A stretch of 64,000 bases of DNA from CAYMCO01 sp964388955. Lineage in GTDB: Bacteria > Chloroflexota > Anaerolineae > Anaerolineales > E44-bin32. The stretch is taken from the NCBI GenBank assembly GCA_964388955.1, contig CAYMCO010000006.1, forward strand, positions 62,001-126,000. Direction: 5' to 3'. The notes under the pieces are model-generated. The model searched no databases and was not told the origin of the DNA. It saw only the letters and a list, made by a program, of their open reading frames with translations. The position numbers and the translations under genes were made by a program. This document shows, in pieces, positions 17,349 to 24,948 of this stretch (position 1 is the stretch's first letter; every line of letters begins with the position of its first letter).

Positions 17349-18076
17349 CGCAGTCCTCCTGAATCCCCCACCAAAACCTGCGCCAAGTGCGCACAGCGGA
17401 TCTCTGACCCCCGCCGCCTCAACCCGCCCTCGAGATGCGTCAGACAACTGACGTCGCAGGATACCACCCACTCGGCTTCGGTGGCTGCGATCTGCCGCAG
17501 GCGGTAATCCAGCATCTGCCCCGAGATGGCAGCCTCGTCAACGGCGAAGACGCCCCCGAATCCGCAACAATCTTTCGTCAGCCGCTCGACGCGCGCCCCG
17601 CGCACGTTAGCCAGGAGCCGTAGCGGCTGACGCTCCACCTTCAGCAGGCGAGTCAGGTGGCAACTCGGGTGGTAAGCGATGGTTCCTTGGAAGCGAGCGC
17701 CGACGTCGGTGATCCCTAGAACATCGACGATGTATTCGCTCAACTCGTAGCAGCGAGACGCCAGATTTCGGGCGCGCGCAAGCGACGAGAGGTCATCCGA
17801 GAACAACTCGAGATATCCGTGCCGGATCATGGCGGCGCAGGAACCGGAGGGAATGATTACGGGCCCTTCCGTGGACTCCAGCGTGTCCATGGTATGCAGG
17901 GCCATTCTCCGGCATTCCGCCCAGTATCCGGCGTTGAACGCAGGTTGGCCGCAGCAGGTCTGGCCCATGGGGAACTGTACCTCCTCGCCGAGTCGCTCCA
18001 ACACGGTCACGACGGCTTCCCCTGTATCGGGAAAGAGACTATCGACAAGACAGGTGACGAATAGCTGGACGGGCAT
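17345..18076 (-). CDS. lutA: LutA-type (Fe-S)-binding protein of lactate oxidation
   Basis: A 243-residue protein with two CCG domains: CCGQPAFNAG (about residues 36-45) and CCGFGGVFAV (about residues 190-200). These bind an unusual iron-sulfur cluster in the heterodisulfide-reductase/GlpC family. It works with LutB and LutC as the L-lactate utilisation complex. ATG 18076 is preferred, seven bases after GGGAGG; a longer frame to 18175 looks unnatural. The stop overlaps the lutBC start by four bases. No lactate permease gene lies beside it. Confidence 0.92.
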   Translation of the reverse strand: MPVQLFVTCLVDSLFPDTGEAVVTVLERLGEEVQFPMGQTCCGQPAFNAGYWAECRRMALHTMDTLESTEGPVIIPSGSCAAMIRHGYLELFSDDLSSLARARNLASRCYELSEYIVDVLGITDVGARFQGTIAYHPSCHLTRLLKVERQPLRLLANVRGARVERLTKDCCGFGGVFAVDEAAISGQMLDYRLRQIAATEAEWVVSCDVSCLTHLEGGLRRRGSEIRCAHLAQVLVGDSGGLR

Positions 18077-18475
18077 TTTGGCTTCCTCCCGGGTCAGTCG
18101 CGGGGTGAGGATTTTCAACTTCCGACACTCCGGACGCGATGGTGGAAGTGTATGCGGGTGGGCCTCTTTCCGCAATTCGGGATCACCTCTCCGGAAGCAA
18201 ATCCATAGCCTGCGGTCCGGGGTCTGTCCGGTAAGGGCGTGCCCTGCAACCGGAAGTGATCAAGGGCCCGGGCTCGATGGCCCGTCTCCGGAAGGCAGCC
18301 CGGCCGTGACCGGCCCAAGGGCCGCGGGATCCTCGCGTGAGCAGTTACAATCAAGAGCGTGTGTCATGGATGGCTGCAAGCATCCGCGGCGGCTCCGAAA
18401 TGCAAGCCGTCGTGTTTTCCATCCGGGGGCCCTTTTCCCACAACGTCTGCGATCCGCGCAAGGAGGCTCTCACTC
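18077..18475. other. Intergenic region between lutA and the acetyltransferase gene
   Basis: About 400 bases between divergent genes. The sequence is rich in short GC hairpins (for example around 18225-18335) but no riboswitch class or terminator could be recognised. It must carry the promoters of both lutA and the acetyltransferase gene. Confidence 0.4.
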
Positions 18476-19024
18476 ATGCTGCAACCAACCCTGTATAGCC
18501 AGCGTCTCATTCTTCGACCCTTCCGCATGCAAGACGCGGGGGCTGTTCAGGTGCTGGCGGGCGATCGGGATATCGCTGCCAACACCCTGAACATCCCCCA
18601 TCCCTATCCGGAGGGCCAGGCTGAGCAGTGGATCGCGACGCACGAAGGGCGCTTTGAACGTCTCGAGGGAGTTACCTTCGCCATCGTGCCCCGCGATTCT
18701 GAGACACTCGTCGGTGCCATCGGACTAGAGGTCAGCAAGCAACACAATCGCGCCGAGCTTGGATATTGGATCGGGAAATTCTATTGGAACCGGGGCTTCG
18801 CCACGGAAGCCGCGCAAGCCGTGCTGGAATACGCATTCAACGAACTGGGGTTGGCGCGCGTGTACGCTTCGCACTTCAAGCGGAATCCCGCCTCGGGGCG
18901 TGTGATGCAAAAGGCGGGGATGCGGCGTGAGGGTCGCCTACGGCGCCATATTCGCAAATGGGGAAGGTATATGGATCTGGAAATCTACGGCATCTTGCGA
19001 GAAGAATATCTGCCCGGATCGTAA
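18476..19024 (+). CDS. GNAT N-acetyltransferase (RimJ/RimL type)
   Basis: A 182-residue acetyltransferase of the Acetyltransf_3 group. LYSQRLILRPFRMQDAGAV is the usual RimJ/L start; the acetyl-CoA site is recognisable in ELGYWIGKFYWNRGFATEA, followed by ALEYAF-like helix LEYAFNELGLARVYASH, and the signature NPASGRVMQKAGMRREG is typical. It transfers an acetyl group from acetyl-CoA, probably to a protein N-terminus or small amine. AAGGAGG lies nine bases before ATG 18476. Stand-alone gene upstream of the tRNA region. Confidence 0.9.
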   Translation: MLQPTLYSQRLILRPFRMQDAGAVQVLAGDRDIAANTLNIPHPYPEGQAEQWIATHEGRFERLEGVTFAIVPRDSETLVGAIGLEVSKQHNRAELGYWIGKFYWNRGFATEAAQAVLEYAFNELGLARVYASHFKRNPASGRVMQKAGMRREGRLRRHIRKWGRYMDLEIYGILREEYLPGS

Positions 19025-19130
19025 GGCAATCGGCTGTATGGCTCAGCGGCCGACCATCGCGTTGCCGGCCCCCCTTCGACCCTTGGATGGGATGGTCGCC
19101 GCGGACCCGATATCGCCCGCCCGTTTCCCC

Positions 19131-19157
19131 ACGAGAAAGACGGCCCGAGGGCCGTCT
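19131..19157 (-). terminator. Rho-independent terminator behind the tRNA gene
   Basis: A near-perfect hairpin at 19138-19157 (arms AGACGGCC and GGCCGTCT, loop of three to four bases) is followed on the minus strand by TTTCTCGT. It lies 33 bases downstream of the tRNA-Pro gene and would end its transcript. Read on the plus strand it could also lie behind the acetyltransferase gene. Confidence 0.7.
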
Positions 19158-19190
19158 CCTCCATGTTTCGCTGCGCCATCCCTGTTTCAG

Positions 19191-19265
19191 TCGGGGCGGG
19201 CGGATTTGAACCGCCGACCCCCTGCACCCCATGCAGGTGCGCTAGCCGGACTGCGCTACGCCCCG
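19191..19265 (-). tRNA. tRNA-Pro(GGG)
   Basis: On the minus strand the sequence folds into a full cloverleaf of 75 bases: acceptor stem CGGGGCG with CGCCCCG, D-arm GCGC/GCGC, anticodon stem CCTGC/GCAGG with loop ATGGGGT (anticodon GGG, reading CCC proline codons), and T-arm GGCGG-TTCAAAT-CCGCC. The first pair is C1-G72, as expected for proline. The CCA end is not encoded. Confidence 0.95.
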
Positions 19266-19438
19266 ATACGCCGGCATTATAGCCCACTCCCCGACGCCGG
19301 ACAAGACACGGTTGGGGATGGCCCATTTCGGGGGCGACGAACGACCGATGTAGAACGACCAACGACCGATGACGATCGACCCAGATGCTGAAATGCTGGA
19401 ACGTTTGAACGCGTGAACGTTCAACCTTCAAACTATTA

Positions 19439-20300
19439 CCTCCGGTTTGCCCCTACCTCCCCGTGACCTGCGGCTCCCACGGCGCCGGATATCACCCGGG
19501 GGCGGGAGCACCCGGAGCGCACGGGTCAGCGCTCTGTCATTGCGAGGAGGGCGAAGCCCGACGTGGCAATCCTTTCGTGCATAATCCCCGGCGACTGAAG
19601 TCGCTGCAACCCGGGGCGAAGTCCACCTTCGTGGACTCGGCAGATCCCGGATGTGCCTTGCGGGCGCCCCTATTCGTGCTCGCCGATTGTCGATGGTTGG
19701 TAGCTGATGGCTGACCGCCGATCGGCGAGAGCCTATATCAGACTACGACCTCCGGTTTGCCCCTACCTCCCCGTGACCTGCGGCTCCCACGGCGCCGGAT
19801 ATCACCCGGGGGCGGGAGCACCCGGAGCGCACGGGTCAGCGCTCTGTCATTGCGAGGAGGGCGAAGCCCGACGTGGCAATCCTTTCGTGCATAATCCCCG
19901 GCGACTGAAGTCGCTGCAACCCGGGGCGAAGTCCACCTTCGTGGACTCGGCAGATCCCGGATGTGCCTTGCGGGCGCCCCTATTCGTGCTCGCCGATTGT
20001 CGATGGTTGGTAGCTGATGGCTGACCGCCGATCGGCGAGAGCCTATATCAGACTACGACCTCCGGTTTGCCCCTACCTCCCCGTGACCTGCGGCTCCCAC
20101 GGCGCCGGATATCACCCGGGGGCGGGAGCACCCGGAGCGCACGGGTCAGCGCTCTGTCATTGTGAGGAGGGCGAAGCCCGACGTGGCAATCTTTTCGTGC
20201 ATAATCCCCGGCGACTGAAGTCGCTGCAACCCAGGGCGAAGTCCACCTGCGTGGACTCGGCAGATCCCGGGTGTGCTTTGCGGGGCGGCCTTATTCGCGC
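19439..20300 (+). repeat. Three tandem copies of a 310-bp repeat
   Basis: The unit beginning CCTCCGGTTTGCCCCTACC starts at 19439, 19749 and 20059, an exact period of 310 bases. Copies 1 and 2 appear identical over the part compared; copy 3 has several substitutions after about 20160 and fades near 20300. Each unit carries three hairpin-forming blocks: TCATTGCGAGGAGGGCGAAG ending in GACGTGGCAATC, GCGACTGAAGTCGC, and AGTCCACCTTCGTGGACT. These motifs look like dispersed intergenic elements seen in many environmental bacterial genomes. Short frames inside each unit (about 84-130 codons) are by-products. Confidence 0.9.
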
Positions 20301-20402
20301 TCGCCGCTTATGGCTTATCGCTTATTGCTGCTTGCTCCCCGCATTAAGGGCCGTTGCTCCCTTCCCGACTCGCCCATATAATCCGGGAAAGAAGGAAGCG
20401 CG

Positions 20403-21035
20403 ATGACGATCTATGACATCTCGGTTGGGATCTCCAGCGACATGCCCGTGTGGCCAGGGGATCCGGCCGTCAAACTGGCACGTGTGGAGAGTATCGCAGC
20501 TGGTGCGCATGCGAATGTGTCCCGGCTCGAGTGCGGCGTGCATATCGGCACACATGTGGATGCGCCGCTGCATTATGTGGACGGCATGTATGGCGTGGAC
20601 AAGATGGCGCTGGAGGATCTGATCGGCGAAGCGCGTGTGGTGGAGATGGAGGATGTCGATCAAATCGATGCCCCCGCTCTGGATGCGGCGGGTATCCCGG
20701 CCACGACCCGCCGGGTGCTCTTCAGGACCCGGAATTCCGCTTACTGGGACGAGCCTGCGCACGATTTCCATCGAGATTTCGTCGCCGTCGAACCCGACGG
20801 CGCCCAGTGGCTGAAGGATCACGGAATGCGCGTGGTCGGAGTGGATTATCTCTCGGTGGCCCCCTTCGGCAGCAGCACGCCCACACACCGCATCCTGCTG
20901 GCGGCGGGGATCGTGGTCATCGAAGGGCTTGACCTGCGCAACGTTTCCGCTGGGGAGTACGAGCTAATCTGCCTCCCGATTAACCTGATTCGGAGCGATG
21001 GCTCCCCTGCCAGAGCCGTCCTCCGCCAGACATGA
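20403..21035 (+). CDS. Cyclase-family metal-dependent amidohydrolase (kynurenine formamidase-like)
   Basis: A 210-residue protein of the cyclase/KynB family. The metal-binding signature is clear in HIGTHVDAPLHYVDG (about residues 48-62), with the start YDISVGISSDMPVWPGDP and the end VIEGLDLRNVSAGEYELICLP typical of the family. Members hydrolyse formamides, amides or cyclic compounds; substrates vary, and kynurenine is not certain because no other tryptophan-degradation gene is nearby. AAGGAAG lies a few bases before ATG 20403. A small membrane protein and an aldolase gene follow closely, so the three probably form an operon. Confidence 0.88.
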   Translation: MTIYDISVGISSDMPVWPGDPAVKLARVESIAAGAHANVSRLECGVHIGTHVDAPLHYVDGMYGVDKMALEDLIGEARVVEMEDVDQIDAPALDAAGIPATTRRVLFRTRNSAYWDEPAHDFHRDFVAVEPDGAQWLKDHGMRVVGVDYLSVAPFGSSTPTHRILLAAGIVVIEGLDLRNVSAGEYELICLPINLIRSDGSPARAVLRQT

Positions 21036-21072
21036 GGTCTCCGCTGCGAGAGGCCAAGGAGACGAACAAGGG

Positions 21073-21465
21073 ATGAATACGCAACTGCTCACCGTGATTG
21101 TGCTGGTTTTCTTCGGGCTGGCAGTTCTGCTGCTGGCCGGCATGTATTCCCTGCGCAGGCGCCGCGCCGAGCGTCAGGCCTGGTCCCCGCCGGCGGATCG
21201 AGGTCTGCGACGAATATCGCAGGAACGCATCGCCTCGCCGGTCAGCGAAGTGATCGAAGATATGGTGAGGGCCCGGATGGCCTCCGATCCCGATCTCAAA
21301 GGCATCACCCTGGATTTTGGCACCTCGGACGATGGTGGGTTGGAAATATGGTTGGGAGACGAGTGCTATCAGGGGGTGGACGCATTGCCAGATTCGCGCC
21401 TCAAGGGGCATATCGCAGCGGCCGTCGAGGAATACAACCGCGACCTTGAATCTGGGGAGGGATAG
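21073..21465 (+). CDS. Small single-span membrane protein of unknown function
   Basis: A 130-residue protein with an N-terminal membrane helix (TVIVLVFFGLAVLLLAGMY, about residues 7-25), a basic stop-transfer stretch (SLRRRRAERQ) and a soluble acidic domain ending EEYNRDLESGEG, so the C-terminal domain should face the cytoplasm. The segment LKGITLDFGTSDDGGLEIWL followed by LPDSRLKGHIAAAVEEYN looks like a compact alpha/beta domain, but no family was recognised. It starts at ATG 21073 and ends two bases before the aldolase gene. Confidence 0.7.
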   Translation: MNTQLLTVIVLVFFGLAVLLLAGMYSLRRRRAERQAWSPPADRGLRRISQERIASPVSEVIEDMVRARMASDPDLKGITLDFGTSDDGGLEIWLGDECYQGVDALPDSRLKGHIAAAVEEYNRDLESGEG

Positions 21466-21467
21466 GT

Positions 21468-22388
21468 ATGGAGGGCAGCGCAGATCTATCACTGTCTGGC
21501 GTGTTTCCCCCTATCCCAACGCCCTTTGATCCGCGGGGCGAAATCGCCTTTGATGCCCTGTCGGCCAACCTGGAGCGATGGAACGCGCAACCGCTGAGAG
21601 GCTATGTGGTTGGCGGCTCGAATGGAGAATTCGTATCTCAGACCCACGATGAGCGCGTGGCCGTGGTGAAAGCGGTGCGGAGAGAAACGTCAGCCGGACG
21701 GTTGGTGATCGCAGGCGCCGGCACACAATCCCTCCGGGGCACTCGTGAACTCACGGATCGGATGGCAGGGGCAGGCGCGGACGCCGTTATCGTGGTGACG
21801 CCCAGCTACTACAAGAGCAGCATGGAGGGGGAGACGCTCGAGGCATACTATGAGGGCGTCGCGGACCATTCCCCGATTCCAGTAATGCTCTACAACGTCC
21901 CCCGCAACACAGGCGTGGACCTGCCGCTCGAATCCGTCGTGCGTCTGAGTGGACATCCGAATATTGTGGGCATCAAGGAGAGCGGGGGCGACTTGGTGAA
22001 GATCGGGCGCCTGGTCCACGAATGCCTCCCGGGCTTCAAGGTGTTGGCTGGGTCTGCCGGTTTCCTGCTGGCGGCGCTCGCGTTGGGGGCAGTTGGAGTG
22101 ATCGGCGCCCTGGCGAACATCGCCGGGGGGGAGATGGCGGATATGATGCGGCGCTTTGCGGAAGGCGATATCGTGGGGGCTCGACGCATCCAGTTTCGTT
22201 TGCTCGCCGTCAACGGCGCGGTCACTTCCCGTCTTGGCATTCCCGGTTTGAAGGCCGCGATGGACATATTGGGATACTATGGCGGGCCCGTGCGTGGCCC
22301 CCTGCGGGATCTCGACGCCCCGGCGCGGAGGGATTTGCGAGACGTGCTGCAAGCCGCGGAGCTCTCCGCGCTGCGTGAGGCCGACTGA
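21468..22388 (+). CDS. DapA-superfamily aldolase, HOGA1-like (4-hydroxy-2-oxoglutarate aldolase)
   Basis: A 306-residue TIM-barrel aldolase of the dihydrodipicolinate synthase superfamily. The Schiff-base Lys is in NIVGIKESGGD and the catalytic Tyr in PVMLYNVPRNTG. Beyond the general family it matches the animal 4-hydroxy-2-oxoglutarate aldolase closely: VVGGSNGEFVSQT, VLAGSAGFLLAALALGAVG and GIPGLKAAMDILGYYGGPVR. That enzyme splits 4-hydroxy-2-oxoglutarate into pyruvate and glyoxylate in hydroxyproline breakdown. It lies directly behind a small membrane protein and a cyclase gene. True DapA is less likely because of these HOGA1 signatures. Confidence 0.85.
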   Translation: MEGSADLSLSGVFPPIPTPFDPRGEIAFDALSANLERWNAQPLRGYVVGGSNGEFVSQTHDERVAVVKAVRRETSAGRLVIAGAGTQSLRGTRELTDRMAGAGADAVIVVTPSYYKSSMEGETLEAYYEGVADHSPIPVMLYNVPRNTGVDLPLESVVRLSGHPNIVGIKESGGDLVKIGRLVHECLPGFKVLAGSAGFLLAALALGAVGVIGALANIAGGEMADMMRRFAEGDIVGARRIQFRLLAVNGAVTSRLGIPGLKAAMDILGYYGGPVRGPLRDLDAPARRDLRDVLQAAELSALREAD

Positions 22389-22635
22389 CTTCAAGTTATG
22401 TGGGCCGACTTCGACTCCCCCTATCTCGCGAAGACGAGGGTCTCCCGGCGATCAGTCAAGTCGTTTTCAGGCGGCAATCGTGACACAGGCAGTATATGGC
22501 GAGAAGGTTGGCTGCGGGCGGGGGTCATGCCACTTTAGCGTGCGAACGTGAGCCCAAATGAAAGCCTGTGAATAGGACGAAAGCTCGCTGAAGCCGCCTG
22601 AGCTGAAGGCATCCCGGCCCGGCGACACTACAGAC

Positions 22636-24021
22636 CTAGATCTGGCCGGAGCGATCCCATCTCTCCAACATCGCTTGGTATTCGGTGTCTTGATAGCGAT
22701 CTAGCTGGAACCAATGCGCGTATTCCGGCAGCCGCGTATGGGTCATGTGAGCGGCAAGCAGTTCTCCGGCTCCGGCGGATGCCATGATGCCAAATCCAGA
22801 GAGCGCCCCGATCACAAACGCGCCCGGGACAGGGAGGGGGCCGATCAGCGGGCGATTCTCTTTGGTCTTGGTGTAGTATCCACCATCAACAAACGGCTTG
22901 GGGAGGCGCTCGAAATAGCGGCGAAATGCCGGCATGGCGGTGCTCATGCCCCGCAGCACGATTTCCGGATAATAGCGGTCATCAAAGGTGGCCGGGATGG
23001 TGGGCTCGACAGGTCGCTCGTCGTAGGTCCACAGCAGCAGAACTGTGGCACCGTCCGCCGGCCCCTCCGGCCGGCCGTGTACCTGGGAGGGAAATTCCTC
23101 CAATAACCACTGGGTGTCGCTTGACCCCGCGAGCAACCGCCGTTCCGACTCGGTCCAAGGCAGTTTCTGCGGATCGGCCCAAATGACCAGCGGAGCATTC
23201 CGGGGCATAGCCCCCAGGTGATCCGAGAATGAGATCTTGGCGTGCAGCTCGCTGAAGACGGGGAGCTGGAGCCCGATCATCTCCCCGACAGATTTGAGCA
23301 TCGGGCCCGCCGCGATCACAAACCGCCTGGTTTGGATCTTTCCCTCTCCGCGCGAATTGGAAATCCTGACAGCGGCCACTTCACCGCCTCGAAGATCCAC
23401 CCCCCGCACATGGGCGGTGAGAATGCGTGCGCCACCCGCCTGCGCCTGTCGGAGCAGATACATGCCGAACTGCTGCGCGGAAAGCCATCCAGCGCGTCGG
23501 GCGTGAAGTACTCCCACAGTTTCAGGCGACAGATACGGAAAGTGCTGCCTCAGAAGCTGCCGATCAGCGATCACGTCCGCGCCGGAGAGCGAATCATCGT
23601 ATCGATCTCGGAGGTTTGGCCGGTAGGCGGGTTGTGCCTTTCCGCCCGGATACAGGCGAAGCGGACCGGCGCCAAGGGCTTCAGCTTCCTCCGCCGCGGC
23701 GATGAAATCGTCCACCTTCTCTTGCCTCGCAGTGGCGAACAGATACCCGCGGCGGTTCAGATTAAAGATGTTTCCGGACTCTTTCGCGAGCTCTTCCAGG
23801 AGACTGATGCTACGGTTCATGAGGCGAACCATGCCGTCCCCCGGCCCGGGCCACCAATTCCGGTAGCACTCCGTCGACTTGTCGCTGGTCAATGAGAGGG
23901 GCGGGCGCGGATCGATAAGGACGACATTTCGCCATCCATGTCGGACGCAGAGGTGGTATGCCGCCGATACACCCGCGATCCCCGCCCCGCAGATAACCGC
24001 CCTTGCCTCACCGTCGCCCAC
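22636..24021 (-). CDS. FAD-dependent oxidoreductase (DAO / sarcosine-oxidase-beta type)
   Basis: A 461-residue flavoenzyme starting at GTG 24021, seven bases after AAGGAG. The dinucleotide-binding motif is AVICGAGIAGVSAAYHL (about residues 8-24); the second FAD segment FVIAAGPMLKSVGEMIG and the C-terminal FVIGALSGFGIMASAGAGEL complete the DAO fold. Enzymes of this kind oxidise secondary or primary amines of amino acids such as sarcosine or glycine, often to glyoxylate-level products. The gene follows folK by four bases. The substrate is not predictable, though a link with the glyoxylate-producing aldolase across the gap is conceivable. Confidence 0.85.
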   Translation of the reverse strand: MGDGEARAVICGAGIAGVSAAYHLCVRHGWRNVVLIDPRPPLSLTSDKSTECYRNWWPGPGDGMVRLMNRSISLLEELAKESGNIFNLNRRGYLFATARQEKVDDFIAAAEEAEALGAGPLRLYPGGKAQPAYRPNLRDRYDDSLSGADVIADRQLLRQHFPYLSPETVGVLHARRAGWLSAQQFGMYLLRQAQAGGARILTAHVRGVDLRGGEVAAVRISNSRGEGKIQTRRFVIAAGPMLKSVGEMIGLQLPVFSELHAKISFSDHLGAMPRNAPLVIWADPQKLPWTESERRLLAGSSDTQWLLEEFPSQVHGRPEGPADGATVLLLWTYDERPVEPTIPATFDDRYYPEIVLRGMSTAMPAFRRYFERLPKPFVDGGYYTKTKENRPLIGPLPVPGAFVIGALSGFGIMASAGAGELLAAHMTHTRLPEYAHWFQLDRYQDTEYQAMLERWDRSGQI

Positions 24022-24025
24022 GACT

Positions 24026-24616
24026 TCACTCCTTCAAACTTGAGTGCCCGCTCGAATTCGCTGCCAGATGGTCCTCCCCGCGCCAGATGTCGGGCCGAGG
24101 GGTCATCTGAGCGCGGTCGGAAAGCCTTCGAGCGATTTCCCGGAGGGTTTCGCCGGTTTCCGGGTGACGGAAATCCGGCGCCAGCTCAGCCAAGGGAATC
24201 GCGACGTGCGCCTGGGTAAGAATATCAGGATCGGGCAGTCGAATGGGCCCCGAACGGATGACTTGCTGGCCGAGCAGGGAGAGGTCCAGATCGATGGTCC
24301 GCGGCGTGTATTTGGCCTCGCCCTCGGTCAATCCCGGCGGGGGTTTTCCCCTGCGGCGGCCAAGATCGCGCTCGATGGCTCGCAGGGACGCCCGAAGCTG
24401 CCCAGCGCCCATTTCGACGGTGAGGAGCGCGGCGGCATTCAGGAAGTCATCTTGTTCAACAGGTCCGGAGGCGGGGTTCTGGTAGACGCTTGAGATCCGC
24501 AGCAGAGCTCCCAGATTCCCCAAACGGGACAGCGCCTCGGGCAAATACCGCTCGGGCTGGATGTTCGATCCCATGGAGATAAACGCCAGCTCCTGGCTCT
24601 CCTTGTGCGCGTCCAA
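24026..24616 (-). CDS. folK: 2-amino-4-hydroxy-6-hydroxymethyldihydropteridine pyrophosphokinase
   Basis: A 196-residue HPPK, which transfers pyrophosphate from ATP to 6-hydroxymethyl-dihydropterin in folate synthesis. Diagnostic phrases are FISMGSNIQPERYL, SSVYQNPASGPVEQDDFLNA and YTPRTIDLDLSLLG, the last being the HPPK signature with the Mg-binding aspartates. It appears to start at TTG 24616, about nine bases after GGAGG. The 30 C-terminal residues extend beyond the minimal enzyme. The FAD oxidoreductase gene follows immediately, while folB and folE lie 3-5 kb away, so the folate genes are only loosely grouped. Confidence 0.93.
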   Translation of the reverse strand: MDAHKESQELAFISMGSNIQPERYLPEALSRLGNLGALLRISSVYQNPASGPVEQDDFLNAAALLTVEMGAGQLRASLRAIERDLGRRRGKPPPGLTEGEAKYTPRTIDLDLSLLGQQVIRSGPIRLPDPDILTQAHVAIPLAELAPDFRHPETGETLREIARRLSDRAQMTPRPDIWRGEDHLAANSSGHSSLKE

Positions 24617-24948
24617 GATGCTCGACCTCCGTCAAAGGGGGCGCATGCTCACGGACTATTCTACCGAGGTTTGGTGCTCCATGCGAGAGACCCCATTCTG
24701 TCCTGCTGCCCGGATGCCAAGGCGCGGCCCCGAGCAGCTGTTGATGGCTCCTGCAGCGGCCAGTCGGCCTGTAGGGGGTTTCGGCTCGAAATCGCAGCCA
24801 GATGGTGCTAACATATGCTCTGGATCGGCCATCTGTGTGGCTTCGCTCCCGGCGACGGTGGCACGTTTCCGATGCACTAACCTCCTCATTGGCCGGCCGC
24901 GTGCCCGTGCCCGCCCGAGAAGAGCGTGATGAGCCCCGAGGGAAAAGG
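24617..24948. other. Divergent promoter region between folK and the sulfatase-type gene
   Basis: About 330 bases. A long plus-strand frame reaches back into this region but its translation upstream of 24949 looks non-coding. No hairpin or RNA element recognised. Confidence 0.4.

Noticed and set aside
17349..17471. Upstream extension of the LutB-LutC fusion
   Set aside because: It is the antisense-free but out-of-frame 3' part of lutA; the GTG at 17348 has an AGGAGG site and the usual stop-start overlap.
19439..20300. Possible CRISPR-like array
   Set aside because: The repeat unit is 310 bp with no short repeats separated by unique spacers, and no cas gene is near.
19463..20406. Three open frames of about 84-130 codons, one per 310-bp repeat unit, with overlapping stop and start
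   Set aside because: They arise because the DNA unit is repeated; the translation is low-complexity-like (HGAGYHPGAGAPGAHGSAL), no ribosome binding site precedes them, and the repeat is better explained as non-coding elements.
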